DNA of 64,000 nt from JAOTVV01 sp039591075 (GTDB lineage: Bacteria; Gemmatimonadota; Gemmatimonadetes; Gemmatimonadales; GWC2-71-9): positions 55,990 through 119,989 of the forward strand of contig JBDHEI010000005.1 of NCBI GenBank assembly GCA_039591075.1, in the 5' to 3' direction. The notes beneath the pieces are model-generated. The model saw nothing but the letters and a program-made list of their open reading frames with translations. It made no database searches and was not told the origin of the DNA. The position numbers were made by a program, and so were the translations under genes. This document shows, in pieces, positions 36,331 to 45,744 of the stretch. Positions within the stretch are counted from its first letter, which is position 1. Each line of letters starts with the position of its first letter.

Positions 36331-36361
36331 ACACCCCGCGTCCGACGAGGGCGCGGGGTGT
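36331..36361. terminator. Bidirectional terminator-like hairpin between convergent genes
   Basis: ACACCCCGCG - 11-base loop - CGCGGGGTGT, a perfect 10-bp stem located 24 bases after the lipoprotein stop and 19 bases beyond the stop of the convergent fusion gene. No U tract on either strand. Confidence 0.6.
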
Positions 36362-36380
36362 ATGCTTGGTGGTATCTAGC

Positions 36381-39300
36381 TCACGACTCCACCGCTTGGC
36401 GCACGACATCCTCCCGCAGGATCCGGTCGAGCACGGCGACCAGGCGGTCCGCATCCCCCTCGGTGAACACCAGCGGCGGCTTGATCTTGATCACGTTGCG
36501 GCCCGGGCCGTCGGTGGAGAGCAAGATTCCGTGATCCTTCACTCGGTCGATGACGTACGACGCTATGGCCGTCGCCGGCTCGCGTGACGCCTGCTCGCGC
36601 ACCAGTTCGACGCCGAGGAACAAACCGCGGCCACGCACGTCTCCCACCACCGGGTGGGAATTCCGTAGTTCGCTGAGCCGCCGCTGGAGATGGGTGCCAA
36701 CGATGCGGGCATGTTCCTGGAGCCGCTCGTCACGTATCACGTCGAGCACTGCCAGCCCAGCAGCACACGAGACGGGGTTCCCGCCGAACGTGTTGAAGTA
36801 CTCCATTCCTGTGTCGAAGGCGCGGGCAATCGCGGGCGTGGTCACGACCGCGCCAAGCGGGTGGCCGTTCCCGATCGGCTTACCAAGCGTGACGATGTCC
36901 GGCACGACGCCCTGCGTCTCGAAGCCCCAGAAATGCGTACCGAGGCGCCCGAATCCCACCTGCACCTCGTCGGCGATGCAGATCCCGCCCGCGGCCCGCG
37001 TGTAGCGATACGCCTCGCGGAGGTACTGGGGTGGCAGCTCGATCTGCCCCCCGCAGCTCAAGAGCGTCTCGCTCAGGAATGCCCCGACCTGCCGATCCGC
37101 GGCCAGGACGTCCTCGATCGCCTCGGCCACGTGGCGGGCATACTTCTCGCCACACGTGGCGTCGTTCCGTCGATACGGACCCCGGTAGTCGTCCGGCATC
37201 ACGACCGCGTTGACGTGAGGCGGGGCACCGCGGCCGCCTGGTCCGTCATGCTTGTAGGGACTCGCGTCTATGAGCGCCGCCGTGTGGCCATGGTACGCCC
37301 CCTTCAGGACGATGATGTCGTCGGCACCGGTGGCGGCGCGCGCCATACGGAGCGCCACGTCGTTGGCCTCGCTTCCCGAATTGACGATGTAGCAGATCGT
37401 GAGGGGATCGGGTAGCATCGCCCCCAACCGCTCGGCATAACGCAGGATCGTCTCGTGCAGGTACCGGGTGTTGGTGTTGAGGACCCTGCTCTGTCGTGCG
37501 ATAGCCTCCACGACGCGGGGGTGGGCATGCCCCACGTGCGCCACGTTGTTGACGCAGTCGAGGTATCGGTGTCCGAGCGAGTCGTACAGGTACTGGGCTC
37601 GCCCGCGCACGATATGAAGCGGTGTGCGGTACGACAGACTGAGATTTCGACCCAGCCGTTCCTGTCGAGCCTCCAATAACATCTCGATGCCGGGATCGGG
37701 AGCCCGGGTGTCGCCCTCGAGACCGAGGATCAGGTTGGGATCGGGTGACATGCTGAGCCACACGGCCCGCTCGCTCGGGGCGGCGACGCCGGGGAACTTA
37801 CTGTCGCGGTCGAGCAGATCGGTGATGATCTGGAAGTGGAGGTGGGGAGGCCAGTTGCCATTGTCCTCGAAGCACCCGATCCGGGCGAATGTGTCACCGC
37901 CGCCAATGGGCGCTCCCGGCTCGAGCTGCAGGCAATTGGGATTGAGGTGACCGTACAGCGTGTAGAAGGTTGGGCCGTTTGCCGGTTCATGCCGGAGAAT
38001 GACGGTCGGGCCGTAATCCAGCGGTGATGCGTCGTCGTGCACCGCGTGTACGATGGCGTCGAGTGGGGCGGACACGGGTGCGCCCGCCTCGAGAAACAGA
38101 TCCATGCCGAGGTGGATGGTACGAGACTCGGGTAACTCGGTGTCGGGGCCCTCGAACGCGTCACTCGCATAGACGAGACGCGGCTCGTCGTACCGACCCA
38201 TCCCAATGGTCGCGCCGCGCCGTGCAATGGTGTGGAAGATCGCCGACGCAAAGGACTCCGTCCCGGTATCGCGATCTGCGTCCGGGAACTCGGTGCTACC
38301 GACACTCAGGTCGAGGACCGTGGTTGGAACGCGCCGAGGATCGGGATCGACCACGGGAGCGAACTGCCCCGCACGCCGTCTGAGCCAGGCGTGGACTGCG
38401 GGGCTGCCAGGACATGGCGGCAAGCTGCAGGCGTTGCGCAACACGTTGCGGGCGAACCGCGGGTGGACGGCTGCAAGGCGCTCCAGCGCTTCCCATGCGG
38501 GACGCTCGCTCACAACGAGATACGCGTTGTCGGGCTCCGAGCGACGACGGCGGGCTGCCACACACACGCTCACGGCGAGTCGCGCACAAGCGAGCGGGAA
38601 CAGGACGTTGAGCTCCGCCTCCTCGAGCGGAAACACGCCGTGATAGCCGGTTACCACGGCGGCGGCGGCCGCGAGTGGATTCGGCTTGTCGAGCATCGCA
38701 TACGCCACCGCGATGGCCGGATCGGCCACAGTCCAGCTATCCACCATGTCGCCAAAATCGACGAACCCGGCCACGGCTCGCGGTTCGCGCGCCGACTCGT
38801 CAACCAGGACATTGTGGTCGTTGGCGTCGTTGTAGGTGACGCTGCGTCGCAGCTCGGGCAGTCTTGGGGCGACGAGCGTATCCCACAGTTCCAGGATATG
38901 AGCCACGATCAACCTCTGATGCGCGAGGTCCACCGCATGCAGGTTGGCGTGGATCACATCAGGCACAAGCGCCGGATTCCACACAAAATCGCGACTGCTG
39001 GAGGGGTGCTGGAACCCCTGGAGACCCAGGGTGACCTCGCCGAGGGCCGCGCCGACGCTCCTGAGGAGGTTCGATGAATGCGGTCGCGCCGTTGCCAGCG
39101 GCACCCCCGGCACATGGGTGAGGAGTCGGACGGCATGCTGCGTTCCGCGGTCGGACTCGATGCTGGCCATTGCCTGTCCGTCCGCAGTGGGGACGAGCCG
39201 CGGCACGGAGATCACCGGTGCGTGCGTCGCAAGCCAGGCGAGGGCGGCATTCTGCAACTCGAGATGTGGGGTCGGCTCGTCGGACCCAGCGATCTTCAGC

Positions 39301-39482
39301 ACGTGCAGCCGACCCGAGTCGACCAGGAAGTTCTGATCCCGCTCGCTGGGAAGGCCACGCAGCTCGGCGGACATCCCCCAGAAGCGCTCGAGAATCCCGC
39401 CCACCTCGGCCGGGGTAAATGTGGGCCGCTGTGCCTCGAGATGAGACGTGACTGGGATACTGCCGGACCTGCGCGACGACAT
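36381..39482 (-). CDS. Three-domain fusion: APH-like kinase, M23 peptidase, class III aminotransferase
   Basis: 1033 aa. Residues about 30-330: aminoglycoside-phosphotransferase-like kinase (YNDANDHNVLV, GFVDFGDMVDSW). Residues about 455-590: M23/LytM fold (HLGMDLFLEAGAPVSAPLDA, YTLYGHLNP, PHLHFQI) with the zinc His and Asp. Residues about 600-1033: PLP aminotransferase (NSGSEANDVALRMARAATG, IADEVQVGFGRLG, TLGKPIGNG with Schiff-base Lys near 868). The same order is known in a rare protein family (PRK06148 type) whose closest single-domain relatives are phosphoethanolamine phospho-lyase-like enzymes. A kinase plus phospho-lyase logic on amino alcohols is plausible; the M23 role is unclear. ATG 39482 has GGGGGA 9 bases upstream. 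No signal peptide. Confidence 0.87.
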   Translation of the reverse strand: MSSRRSGSIPVTSHLEAQRPTFTPAEVGGILERFWGMSAELRGLPSERDQNFLVDSGRLHVLKIAGSDEPTPHLELQNAALAWLATHAPVISVPRLVPTADGQAMASIESDRGTQHAVRLLTHVPGVPLATARPHSSNLLRSVGAALGEVTLGLQGFQHPSSSRDFVWNPALVPDVIHANLHAVDLAHQRLIVAHILELWDTLVAPRLPELRRSVTYNDANDHNVLVDESAREPRAVAGFVDFGDMVDSWTVADPAIAVAYAMLDKPNPLAAAAAVVTGYHGVFPLEEAELNVLFPLACARLAVSVCVAARRRRSEPDNAYLVVSERPAWEALERLAAVHPRFARNVLRNACSLPPCPGSPAVHAWLRRRAGQFAPVVDPDPRRVPTTVLDLSVGSTEFPDADRDTGTESFASAIFHTIARRGATIGMGRYDEPRLVYASDAFEGPDTELPESRTIHLGMDLFLEAGAPVSAPLDAIVHAVHDDASPLDYGPTVILRHEPANGPTFYTLYGHLNPNCLQLEPGAPIGGGDTFARIGCFEDNGNWPPHLHFQIITDLLDRDSKFPGVAAPSERAVWLSMSPDPNLILGLEGDTRAPDPGIEMLLEARQERLGRNLSLSYRTPLHIVRGRAQYLYDSLGHRYLDCVNNVAHVGHAHPRVVEAIARQSRVLNTNTRYLHETILRYAERLGAMLPDPLTICYIVNSGSEANDVALRMARAATGADDIIVLKGAYHGHTAALIDASPYKHDGPGGRGAPPHVNAVVMPDDYRGPYRRNDATCGEKYARHVAEAIEDVLAADRQVGAFLSETLLSCGGQIELPPQYLREAYRYTRAAGGICIADEVQVGFGRLGTHFWGFETQGVVPDIVTLGKPIGNGHPLGAVVTTPAIARAFDTGMEYFNTFGGNPVSCAAGLAVLDVIRDERLQEHARIVGTHLQRRLSELRNSHPVVGDVRGRGLFLGVELVREQASREPATAIASYVIDRVKDHGILLSTDGPGRNVIKIKPPLVFTEGDADRLVAVLDRILREDVVRQAVES

Positions 39483-39513
39483 GGGATGGATCCCCCGAAG
39501 CGAGCCGATGGTT

Positions 39514-39523
39514 ACAATATTGT
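39514..39523. promoter_or_regulatory. Short AT-rich palindrome in divergent promoter region
   Basis: ACAATATTGT is a 10-bp perfect palindrome in the 125-bp region between the fusion gene and the DUF2461 gene. It may be an operator or part of a promoter (TACAAT reads across its left end). The evidence is position and composition only. Confidence 0.3.
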
Positions 39524-39607
39524 TCGACGCCCGCCGAGCGGAAACTCCCCGCGCGTGGCGGACGGGACGAAACCCGATCTTCACCTGCAGAGAAGGACCT
39601 TGCCCCA

Positions 39608-40297
39608 ATGCCAACTGCCCCGCATTTCTCGCCAGCCCTGTTCGACTTCCTGCGCAAACTCAGCCGCAACAACAAACGCGAGTGGTTTCAGGCCAACAAG
39701 CAGACGTACGAGCGCGACGTCCGCGATCCCCTTCTACGGTTTATCGCCGACTTCGCGCCGCACCTCAAGCGGATCAGCCCGCGCTTCGTTGCAGATCCGC
39801 GACCTGTAGGCGGCTCCATGTTCCGGATCTATCGCGATACCCGCTTCTCGCGCGACAAGCGTCCGTACAAGACAGTGGCATCCGCGCAGTTCCGGCACGA
39901 GAACGGGAAAGACGTGCACGCCCCCGGGTTCTATCTACACCTGGAGCCGGGCAACGTATTTGCAGGTGTCGGCCTGTGGCATCCGGACGGGCCGACTCTG
40001 CGCGCGGTACGCGATGCGATCGTCGACGCGCCGGACAAGTGGAAGCGAGCGAAGACCGCCAAGGCCTTTCGAGCGCGATTCGACCTGGCAGGTGAATCCC
40101 TGAAGCGCCCGCCGAGGGGCTACGACCCCGACCATCCCCTGGTGGAAGATCTCAGACGGAGAGATTTCGTCGCATTTGCCTCATTCAACGACAACGAGGT
40201 GTTTCGCGCCGATTTCCTGCGCCGGTATGCGGATACGGCGCGGAAGGCCAAGCTATTCATGGCGTTCCTGACCAAGAGCGTCGGGCTGGCGTGGTGA
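39608..40297 (+). CDS. DUF2461 / TIGR02453-family protein
   Basis: 229 aa cytoplasmic protein of unknown biochemical role, full length for the family. Recognised by the N-terminal FSPALFDFLRKLSRNNKREWF, by MFRIYRDTRFSRDKRPYKT and by GFYLHLEPGNVFAGVGLWHP. The conserved Arg/Asp/Lys set in RDTRFSRDKRPYKT suggests nucleic-acid or nucleotide contact, but no activity is established. Its stop is 7 bp from the convergent Trx-VKOR gene. Confidence 0.85.
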   Translation: MPTAPHFSPALFDFLRKLSRNNKREWFQANKQTYERDVRDPLLRFIADFAPHLKRISPRFVADPRPVGGSMFRIYRDTRFSRDKRPYKTVASAQFRHENGKDVHAPGFYLHLEPGNVFAGVGLWHPDGPTLRAVRDAIVDAPDKWKRAKTAKAFRARFDLAGESLKRPPRGYDPDHPLVEDLRRRDFVAFASFNDNEVFRADFLRRYADTARKAKLFMAFLTKSVGLAW

Positions 40298-40304
40298 GCC
40301 GCGC

Positions 40305-41549
40305 TCACGCCGTGGCGCGGATGCGCGCCCAGGCCGTCGTACCAGGCCCAGCCGTGAGCCAGAACAGGGCCGTCGTCACTGCGGCGGAGGCGAGACACCA
40401 GAGGCACGTCGCCCCGATCACGAACGGCTCGAGGTAGGTGAGGTAGATCGAGAGCAGCATGCCGCCGAAGGTCATGACCAGTAAGGCGAGGGTCGCCCAG
40501 GTGCCGACGGGAGCCGCTGCGGCCCGACTCACGACCCACACGGCCACCATGGCAGAGTAGCCGACGAGACCGACGATACCCATCGGGACGACACCGAACA
40601 GCATCGAGTACGGGCTCTGTTGCACGGCGTTGCAGTCGCCCACCGGACCGCACACGGCTTGCGCTCCCGTGGTCTCGACGTAGGCGAGGTACGCCGCCAC
40701 GCCCGCGCCGAGCAGGGCGAGCACCGGCACTGCGAGACTCACGAGCTCGCGGGGCTTCCAGGTCGGTGCGGCCCACGAAACCACCACGAAGCTCCCGATC
40801 ATCACCACGAGGAGCACGACTGCCAGGGTGTTTCCCACGGGATCGCGCCAAAAAGCCGCGCCGATCGTGGACGGCTCCCGGGGGATCGCGTCGAGGGTCG
40901 TCTCAACGGCGACGGAGTCTTCCTCCGCTCCGGCGGTTCCAGCCGTGTCGCTGGGGATCGAGTCGGGGCCGGCTGCTTGTACCGCGACCGTTTCGGTCGG
41001 GAGAGAACGCTCCGTCACGGTATCCTGAAACGCAGGAGGGTCGCCGATCGGCGGTACAGCTTCTTCAAGACCCGGGATGGTTGGCCAATCGATCCCTCCC
41101 CGCCCCAGCGCCTTCCGAATGAGGTCCGGCAGCATCGTAGGGATCTCGTAGGAACCGACGAGCACCGAATCGCCGATGATGAGCCGTGGTACCCCGGCAC
41201 GCTGATTGGGGATGGAGAACCGCGCCGTCGCCGAGTCGTACATAGCGCTGCCGGAGGGCTGAGACGCATCGACGAGCAGGATCTCCAGTTGGGCGTTGGA
41301 CAGCAGGTAGGACACCACCTGGGTTTGTGGCACTCCGCGCTCGACCCACACGCGCGGGAGCCCCCCGAAGGTCTCGAAGATCACCGGAAGATCTTCGTTG
41401 ATCACTTTGTGGCAGTGCGGACAGGTGGGCGCAAAGAATAGTACGGCACGAGCGGGCGTGCGTTGCGTCTGACCGGCTTGAAGCGGGGGAGCAAGGAGCG
41501 ATCCCACGGCCATCCCGATCCACGCGTGGAGCGTCAGCCCTCGCAGCAC
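40305..41549 (-). CDS. Thioredoxin-like domain fused to a VKOR domain (reversed order)
   Basis: 414 aa disulfide-bond-forming redox protein of the envelope. After a signal sequence, a thioredoxin/glutaredoxin-like domain carries C43-P-H-C46 (FAPTCPHCHKV) and a cis-Pro type loop (AGVPRLIIGD). A Thr/Ser/Glu-rich linker (about 170-230) leads to five TM helices with VKOR landmarks: C300 and C306 in VCGPVGDCNAV, Ser in QSPYS, and C382-L-W-C385. Most bacterial fusions put VKOR first and Trx last. GTG 41549 is chosen: GAGGGATA precedes it and it starts the signal peptide; upstream codons are unconserved. Quinone-linked oxidation of substrate thiols is the family reaction. Confidence 0.83.
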   Translation of the reverse strand: MLRGLTLHAWIGMAVGSLLAPPLQAGQTQRTPARAVLFFAPTCPHCHKVINEDLPVIFETFGGLPRVWVERGVPQTQVVSYLLSNAQLEILLVDASQPSGSAMYDSATARFSIPNQRAGVPRLIIGDSVLVGSYEIPTMLPDLIRKALGRGGIDWPTIPGLEEAVPPIGDPPAFQDTVTERSLPTETVAVQAAGPDSIPSDTAGTAGAEEDSVAVETTLDAIPREPSTIGAAFWRDPVGNTLAVVLLVVMIGSFVVVSWAAPTWKPRELVSLAVPVLALLGAGVAAYLAYVETTGAQAVCGPVGDCNAVQQSPYSMLFGVVPMGIVGLVGYSAMVAVWVVSRAAAAPVGTWATLALLVMTFGGMLLSIYLTYLEPFVIGATCLWCLASAAVTTALFWLTAGPGTTAWARIRATA

Positions 41550-41688
41550 GGCATATCCCTCGATGTCGTCGTGTTTCAAGCTATCATGGCGAGTTCGGGA
41601 CGGACAGAGACATCGTGGGTCGCGAGGTGTGGGACAGACTGACATCTTTCTTCGATCCACGAACCTTCGAGAACTGCAAGGAGTCATG

Positions 41689-44589
41689 ATGCGTCGGTTG
41701 CTGCTCCTGACCTTCGCCCCTGTGGTGCTGGCTACCTCGGCCGGCGCACAGATGAGCGACAAACGTCCCCTCGACCATTCGGTGTACGATAGCTGGAATG
41801 ACATCGCCGACGAGCAGTTGTCCAACGACGGCGCATGGCTGACGTATGCGTTGGTGCCTTCGGAGGGAGACGCCGTCCTCCACGTCCGGGCCGCCGAGTC
41901 CGCCACGGCATTTGAGATTCAACGCGGGCGCTCCGCGCGCTTCAGTGGTGACAGGAAGTACATCGTCTTTCTCATCAAGCCCGAATTGGCAGCGGAGCGG
42001 GCGGCCAAGAAGGCGAAGGCAAAGGCCGACGATCAGCCCAAAGACTCCCTTGGCATCCTGAATCTCGCGACGGGTGACATCGTGCGGGTGGCGCGGGTGA
42101 AGTCCTTCGAGGTCCCCGAAGAGGGGGGTACTGGGGTCGCGTACCTCCTGGAAAGAGAGCGGGAAGCCTCTGAGCCCGACTCGGCAAAGGGTGCCGAGCA
42201 GGAACAGCCTGCTGCGCCGGAGCCGGCGAAGGTCGAAGGAGAAGAAGGGGAGAAGCCAGGCGATAAGAAGAAGAAGGACAAGAAGGACGGTACGACGCTC
42301 GTACTGCGCAATCTGGTCACCGGTGCAGAGCAGCGATTCGCCTCCGTCACGGCGTACGCGTTCGGCAAAGACGGTGCCTACCTCGCGTATGTGACCTCGA
42401 CCAAGGACGGCAGCGGCGACGGTGCCTTCGTGGTCGAGACCCGGACGGCCGCGATGACCCCGCTCATCGAGGGCGAAGGGAATTACAAATCACCCACGTT
42501 CGACGAGGCCGGTCGTCAGCTGGCGCTGCTCTCAAATCGGGACGACTACCAGGACTCGCAGCCGAGTTACACGATCTACCACTGGAAACCAGGTGACGCG
42601 GCCGCGCGTGCCGTGGTAGCCGAAACGATGCCGGGCATTCCCGAGACGTGGTGGGTCAGCGAGCACGGTGCGCTGTCGTTCTCGAAGAACAGTCGTCGTC
42701 TGTTCTTTGGCACCGCCCCGCGTCCGGCTCCCGACCCGGATGAGGAGACGCCGGAGTGGGAAGAGGTGAAGGTTGACGTGTGGCATTGGAAAGACCCTCT
42801 GCTCCAGCCGATGCAACTCGTCCAGCGGGAGCGCGAGCTCAATCGCACGTACCGGGCCGTGTTGCACCTTCGCGCGGGCCGCATCGTGCAGCTGGCCGAT
42901 GTGGACCTCCCCGAGGTGGACGTGATCGCAGAGGGTGACGGCCCGGTCGGGTTTGGCACGTCCAACGTTCCGTACCGTCAGCGCATCTCGTGGGACTCCC
43001 CCGGGTATAGCGACGCCTATGTCGTGAATGTCGAAACCGGACAGCGGCAGCGTGTCCTCGAGGAGCACCAGGGCTCGGCAGATCTCTCCCCCGGCGGCAA
43101 GTACGTGTACTGGTGGGACGGGCATCGGCAGGCGTGGTTCGCCCGACCCGTACGCGGCGGGGAGCCGGTGAATCTGTCGGCGGCCATCCCCCATCGTGTC
43201 GACAACGAGTTGCACGACTGGCCGATGATTCCGTCGTCGTACGGGAATGCCGGTTGGACGGAGAACGACGAGGCGTTTCTCGTCTACGACGCGTACGACA
43301 TTTGGGCGCTCGACCCGACAGGTGCGCGCGCGCCGCGCAGCGTTACCGAGGGAATGGGCCGTGCGCGAAATCTCGAGTTCCGCTATGTGCGGCTGGATCG
43401 CGATCAGCAGGCGATCCCTGTGGGGCAGCCCATCTTGCTCCGAGCCTTGAACGAGGTGACGAAAGCGTCCGGTTTCTATGGAGACCGCGTTCGCGGCACC
43501 GAGGCACCGCGCGAGCTGGTCATGCTGGATCGGTTCTTCGGCTTTCCGCGGAAAGCCGACGATGCCGATGTCGTGATGTTCACCCGGTCCAGCTTCCAGG
43601 AATTCCCCGATCTGTGGGTGAGCGATCTGTCGTTCGCCGACATGCGCAGGATGAGCGATGCCAACCCGCAGCAGGCCGAATATCTGTGGGGCTCGGCGGA
43701 GCTCGTGAGCTGGCGTTCGACCGACGGCAGGGAGATCGACGGTATGCTGTTCAAGCCGGAGAACTTCGATCCGTCCCGGAAGTACCCGATGATGGTCTAC
43801 TTCTACGAGAAGATGTCGGACGGCCTGCACCGGTTCCGGAACCCCGGGCCGGGCGGCTCGAGTATTTCCGCGAGCTTCTACGCGAGCCGAGGTTACGTGG
43901 TGTTCATCCCCGACATCCACTATCGAGTGGGCTACCCGGGCGAGAGTGCCCTCGACTGCGTGGTCCCGGGGGTATTGAGCGTGTTGGCGCAGGGGTTCGT
44001 GGATCCACAGCGGGTCGGCGTCCAAGGCCACAGCTGGGGCGGGTACCAGATCGCCTACATGGTAACCCAGACCGATATCTTCGCTGCGGCGGAGGCAGGA
44101 GCCCCGGTGGCGAATATGACCAGCGCGTACGGCGGGATCCGCTGGGGCACCGGTATGAGCCGCATGTTCCAGTACGAGCGTACGCAGAGCAGGATCGGGG
44201 GCACGCTGTGGGACGCCTATCCGCGCTACATCGAGAATTCCCCGCTCTTCCGGGCGGACAAGATCAACACACCGATCCTCATGATGCACAACGACGAAGA
44301 CACCGCGGTCCCGTGGTACCAGGGAATCGAGTTCTTTGTCGCGCTACGCCGACTCGGCAAGCCGACGTGGCTGTTGAATTACAACGGAGAGCCGCACGGC
44401 CTCAGGAAATACCAGAACCGCAAAGACTGGGCGATCCGAATGCAGCAGTTCTTCGATCACTTTTTGAAGGACGCGCCGGCGCCGGTCTGGCTGGCCGAAG
44501 GTGTTCCGGCCGTCGACAAGGGGAAAGCGTCTGGCCTCGAGCTGATGGAGGTCGAGGCGCCAGCGACCGTTGGAAGCGTGGGGCGATAA
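41689..44589 (+). CDS. S9-family prolyl-oligopeptidase-like serine peptidase
   Basis: 966 aa, exported (LLLLTFAPVVLATSAGAQ). N-terminal beta-propeller interrupted by a highly charged low-complexity insertion near residues 155-195 (Glu/Ala/Pro then Lys-rich). The C-terminal hydrolase domain has the nucleophile in VQGHSWGGYQIAYMV, Asp in MMHNDEDTAVPW and His in NGEPHGLRK. Cleaves short peptides after Pro or related residues in family members. AAGGAG precedes two adjacent ATGs (41686, 41689); the second has the better spacing. A 17-bp hairpin follows the stop. Divergent from the Trx-VKOR gene. Confidence 0.88.
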   Translation: MRRLLLLTFAPVVLATSAGAQMSDKRPLDHSVYDSWNDIADEQLSNDGAWLTYALVPSEGDAVLHVRAAESATAFEIQRGRSARFSGDRKYIVFLIKPELAAERAAKKAKAKADDQPKDSLGILNLATGDIVRVARVKSFEVPEEGGTGVAYLLEREREASEPDSAKGAEQEQPAAPEPAKVEGEEGEKPGDKKKKDKKDGTTLVLRNLVTGAEQRFASVTAYAFGKDGAYLAYVTSTKDGSGDGAFVVETRTAAMTPLIEGEGNYKSPTFDEAGRQLALLSNRDDYQDSQPSYTIYHWKPGDAAARAVVAETMPGIPETWWVSEHGALSFSKNSRRLFFGTAPRPAPDPDEETPEWEEVKVDVWHWKDPLLQPMQLVQRERELNRTYRAVLHLRAGRIVQLADVDLPEVDVIAEGDGPVGFGTSNVPYRQRISWDSPGYSDAYVVNVETGQRQRVLEEHQGSADLSPGGKYVYWWDGHRQAWFARPVRGGEPVNLSAAIPHRVDNELHDWPMIPSSYGNAGWTENDEAFLVYDAYDIWALDPTGARAPRSVTEGMGRARNLEFRYVRLDRDQQAIPVGQPILLRALNEVTKASGFYGDRVRGTEAPRELVMLDRFFGFPRKADDADVVMFTRSSFQEFPDLWVSDLSFADMRRMSDANPQQAEYLWGSAELVSWRSTDGREIDGMLFKPENFDPSRKYPMMVYFYEKMSDGLHRFRNPGPGGSSISASFYASRGYVVFIPDIHYRVGYPGESALDCVVPGVLSVLAQGFVDPQRVGVQGHSWGGYQIAYMVTQTDIFAAAEAGAPVANMTSAYGGIRWGTGMSRMFQYERTQSRIGGTLWDAYPRYIENSPLFRADKINTPILMMHNDEDTAVPWYQGIEFFVALRRLGKPTWLLNYNGEPHGLRKYQNRKDWAIRMQQFFDHFLKDAPAPVWLAEGVPAVDKGKASGLELMEVEAPATVGSVGR

Positions 44590-44613
44590 TCACGCCGGAG
44601 GGTCGCCTAGGGT

Positions 44614-44652
44614 AGACACGGAGCCCGGCCAGCCAGGCTGGGCTTCGTGTCT
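44614..44652 (+). terminator. 17-bp hairpin after the S9 peptidase gene
   Basis: Arm 44614-44630 pairs with 44636-44652 without interruption around loop AGCCA. The only non-Watson-Crick pairs are two G-U wobbles when read as plus-strand RNA. It starts 24 bases after the stop. A second perfect 7-bp hairpin (ACCGCGC-AGT-GCGCGGT, 44657-44673) follows directly. Neither has a U tract. Confidence 0.65.
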
Positions 44653-44675
44653 CACGACCGCGCAGTGCGCGGTGC

Positions 44676-45722
44676 TCACTGCTCGGATTCGACGATCGGT
44701 TCCGATGGTCGCGTGCCGGGACGGTGCCGCGCCACGAACTCCTCGACCTCCGGCGGCACGAACATGTTGTCGGCGATGTGCGCGATCTCTTCGGCCTCGC
44801 GCCACGCCAGCTCCAGGTCGAGTAGCTCACCCATCAACGCGCGCATCTCGCGTTCCTCGTGGAGCGCCATCTCGAGCGCCAGCCGCGTAGGTGTGGGGAG
44901 CTTGTGCAGCCTGCCGGGCTTGCCCGGGAACAACGGCCGGCCGTAGCCCCGTTCGAGTGGCTTCGGCGCGATCTCGTCGGCGAGGCGCGCGAGATAGCGC
45001 TCTGGGTGGCCTGCGGTCTCGATCCGGTCCACCGCCTCCTGTACCACTCGAGGAGAACCGGACATGTAATTCACTGCCGGCATGATCTGGGCGACGATGC
45101 GTTGGGCTTCGACGCCACGGAACGTGTCTTTCCCCTTCTTGTACGCGACCTCGACCACCCATTCCCGAGCGCCGGGCTCCATGAGGAAACGGGTCTTCTG
45201 CAGATCGCGAAGCTTGAGCTTGAGAATCCTCCCGTCACGAGTGCGCACCTTGGCCCGGACCGGCAGGTTCATTATCAGGTTGGGAAGCTGTGGCGCGAAT
45301 CCCGCTCCTACTCCGGCGGCGATCCCGCCGGCGATGAGCGCCCCGACTGCAGCGACACCGGCCGTGGTCCACACAATCGCCCGCCGGCGCCTCCGGCCGA
45401 ACTGATCGCCGTACCGCCACGCCGCGAACTCCGGTCTGAGTGGCTCGCCGATGCGGACTAGCTCCAGTCCCTCTTTGAGCTTGGCGATGCCGATGTTGTC
45501 GGTCGACGCGCGGATCCGGGTGGCGCGGAACAGGCGCTCGCATTCCTCGAACGCCTCCCATCGCTCCTCGAGGGGCGTGAGATTCCACCGCTCGCACTTG
45601 CGGCAGACGACCCACAACCGACCTTTGGCCGGATCGAACGCGAGGCGTCGCCCCACGGGAAACGACTCGACCACCTCGTTGGAGCCGAGTGGGCGCTTGC
45701 AGAAGAGGCAGGTCGAGTACAT
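44676..45722 (-). CDS. Hypothetical protein with N-terminal zinc ribbon and one TM segment
   Basis: 348 aa, unknown function. Two CxxC pairs near the N-terminus (C5-L-F-C8 and C40-R-K-C43) form a probable zinc ribbon. A polyarginine stretch (GRRRRR) precedes a hydrophobic Ala/Gly/Val-rich segment about 118-148, probably membrane-inserted. The rest is charged, with two basic stretches around residues 165-200 and acidic helices at the C-terminus. Convergent with the S9 gene across two hairpins. 22 bp separate it from the SnoaL-like gene upstream on the same strand. Confidence 0.72.
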   Translation of the reverse strand: MYSTCLFCKRPLGSNEVVESFPVGRRLAFDPAKGRLWVVCRKCERWNLTPLEERWEAFEECERLFRATRIRASTDNIGIAKLKEGLELVRIGEPLRPEFAAWRYGDQFGRRRRRAIVWTTAGVAAVGALIAGGIAAGVGAGFAPQLPNLIMNLPVRAKVRTRDGRILKLKLRDLQKTRFLMEPGAREWVVEVAYKKGKDTFRGVEAQRIVAQIMPAVNYMSGSPRVVQEAVDRIETAGHPERYLARLADEIAPKPLERGYGRPLFPGKPGRLHKLPTPTRLALEMALHEEREMRALMGELLDLELAWREAEEIAHIADNMFVPPEVEEFVARHRPGTRPSEPIVESEQ

Positions 45723-45744
45723 CGCGCGGCGCCCGGGAAGGGCG

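Noticed and set aside
39482..39614. 44-residue N-terminal extension of the APH-M23-aminotransferase protein
   Set aside because: ATG 39482 has GGGGGA at good spacing; upstream codons are unconserved and would run into the DUF2461 promoter and start region.
42532..44289. Minus-strand ORF of 585 codons inside the S9 peptidase gene
   Set aside because: Antisense shadow of a gene with an intact Ser-Asp-His triad.
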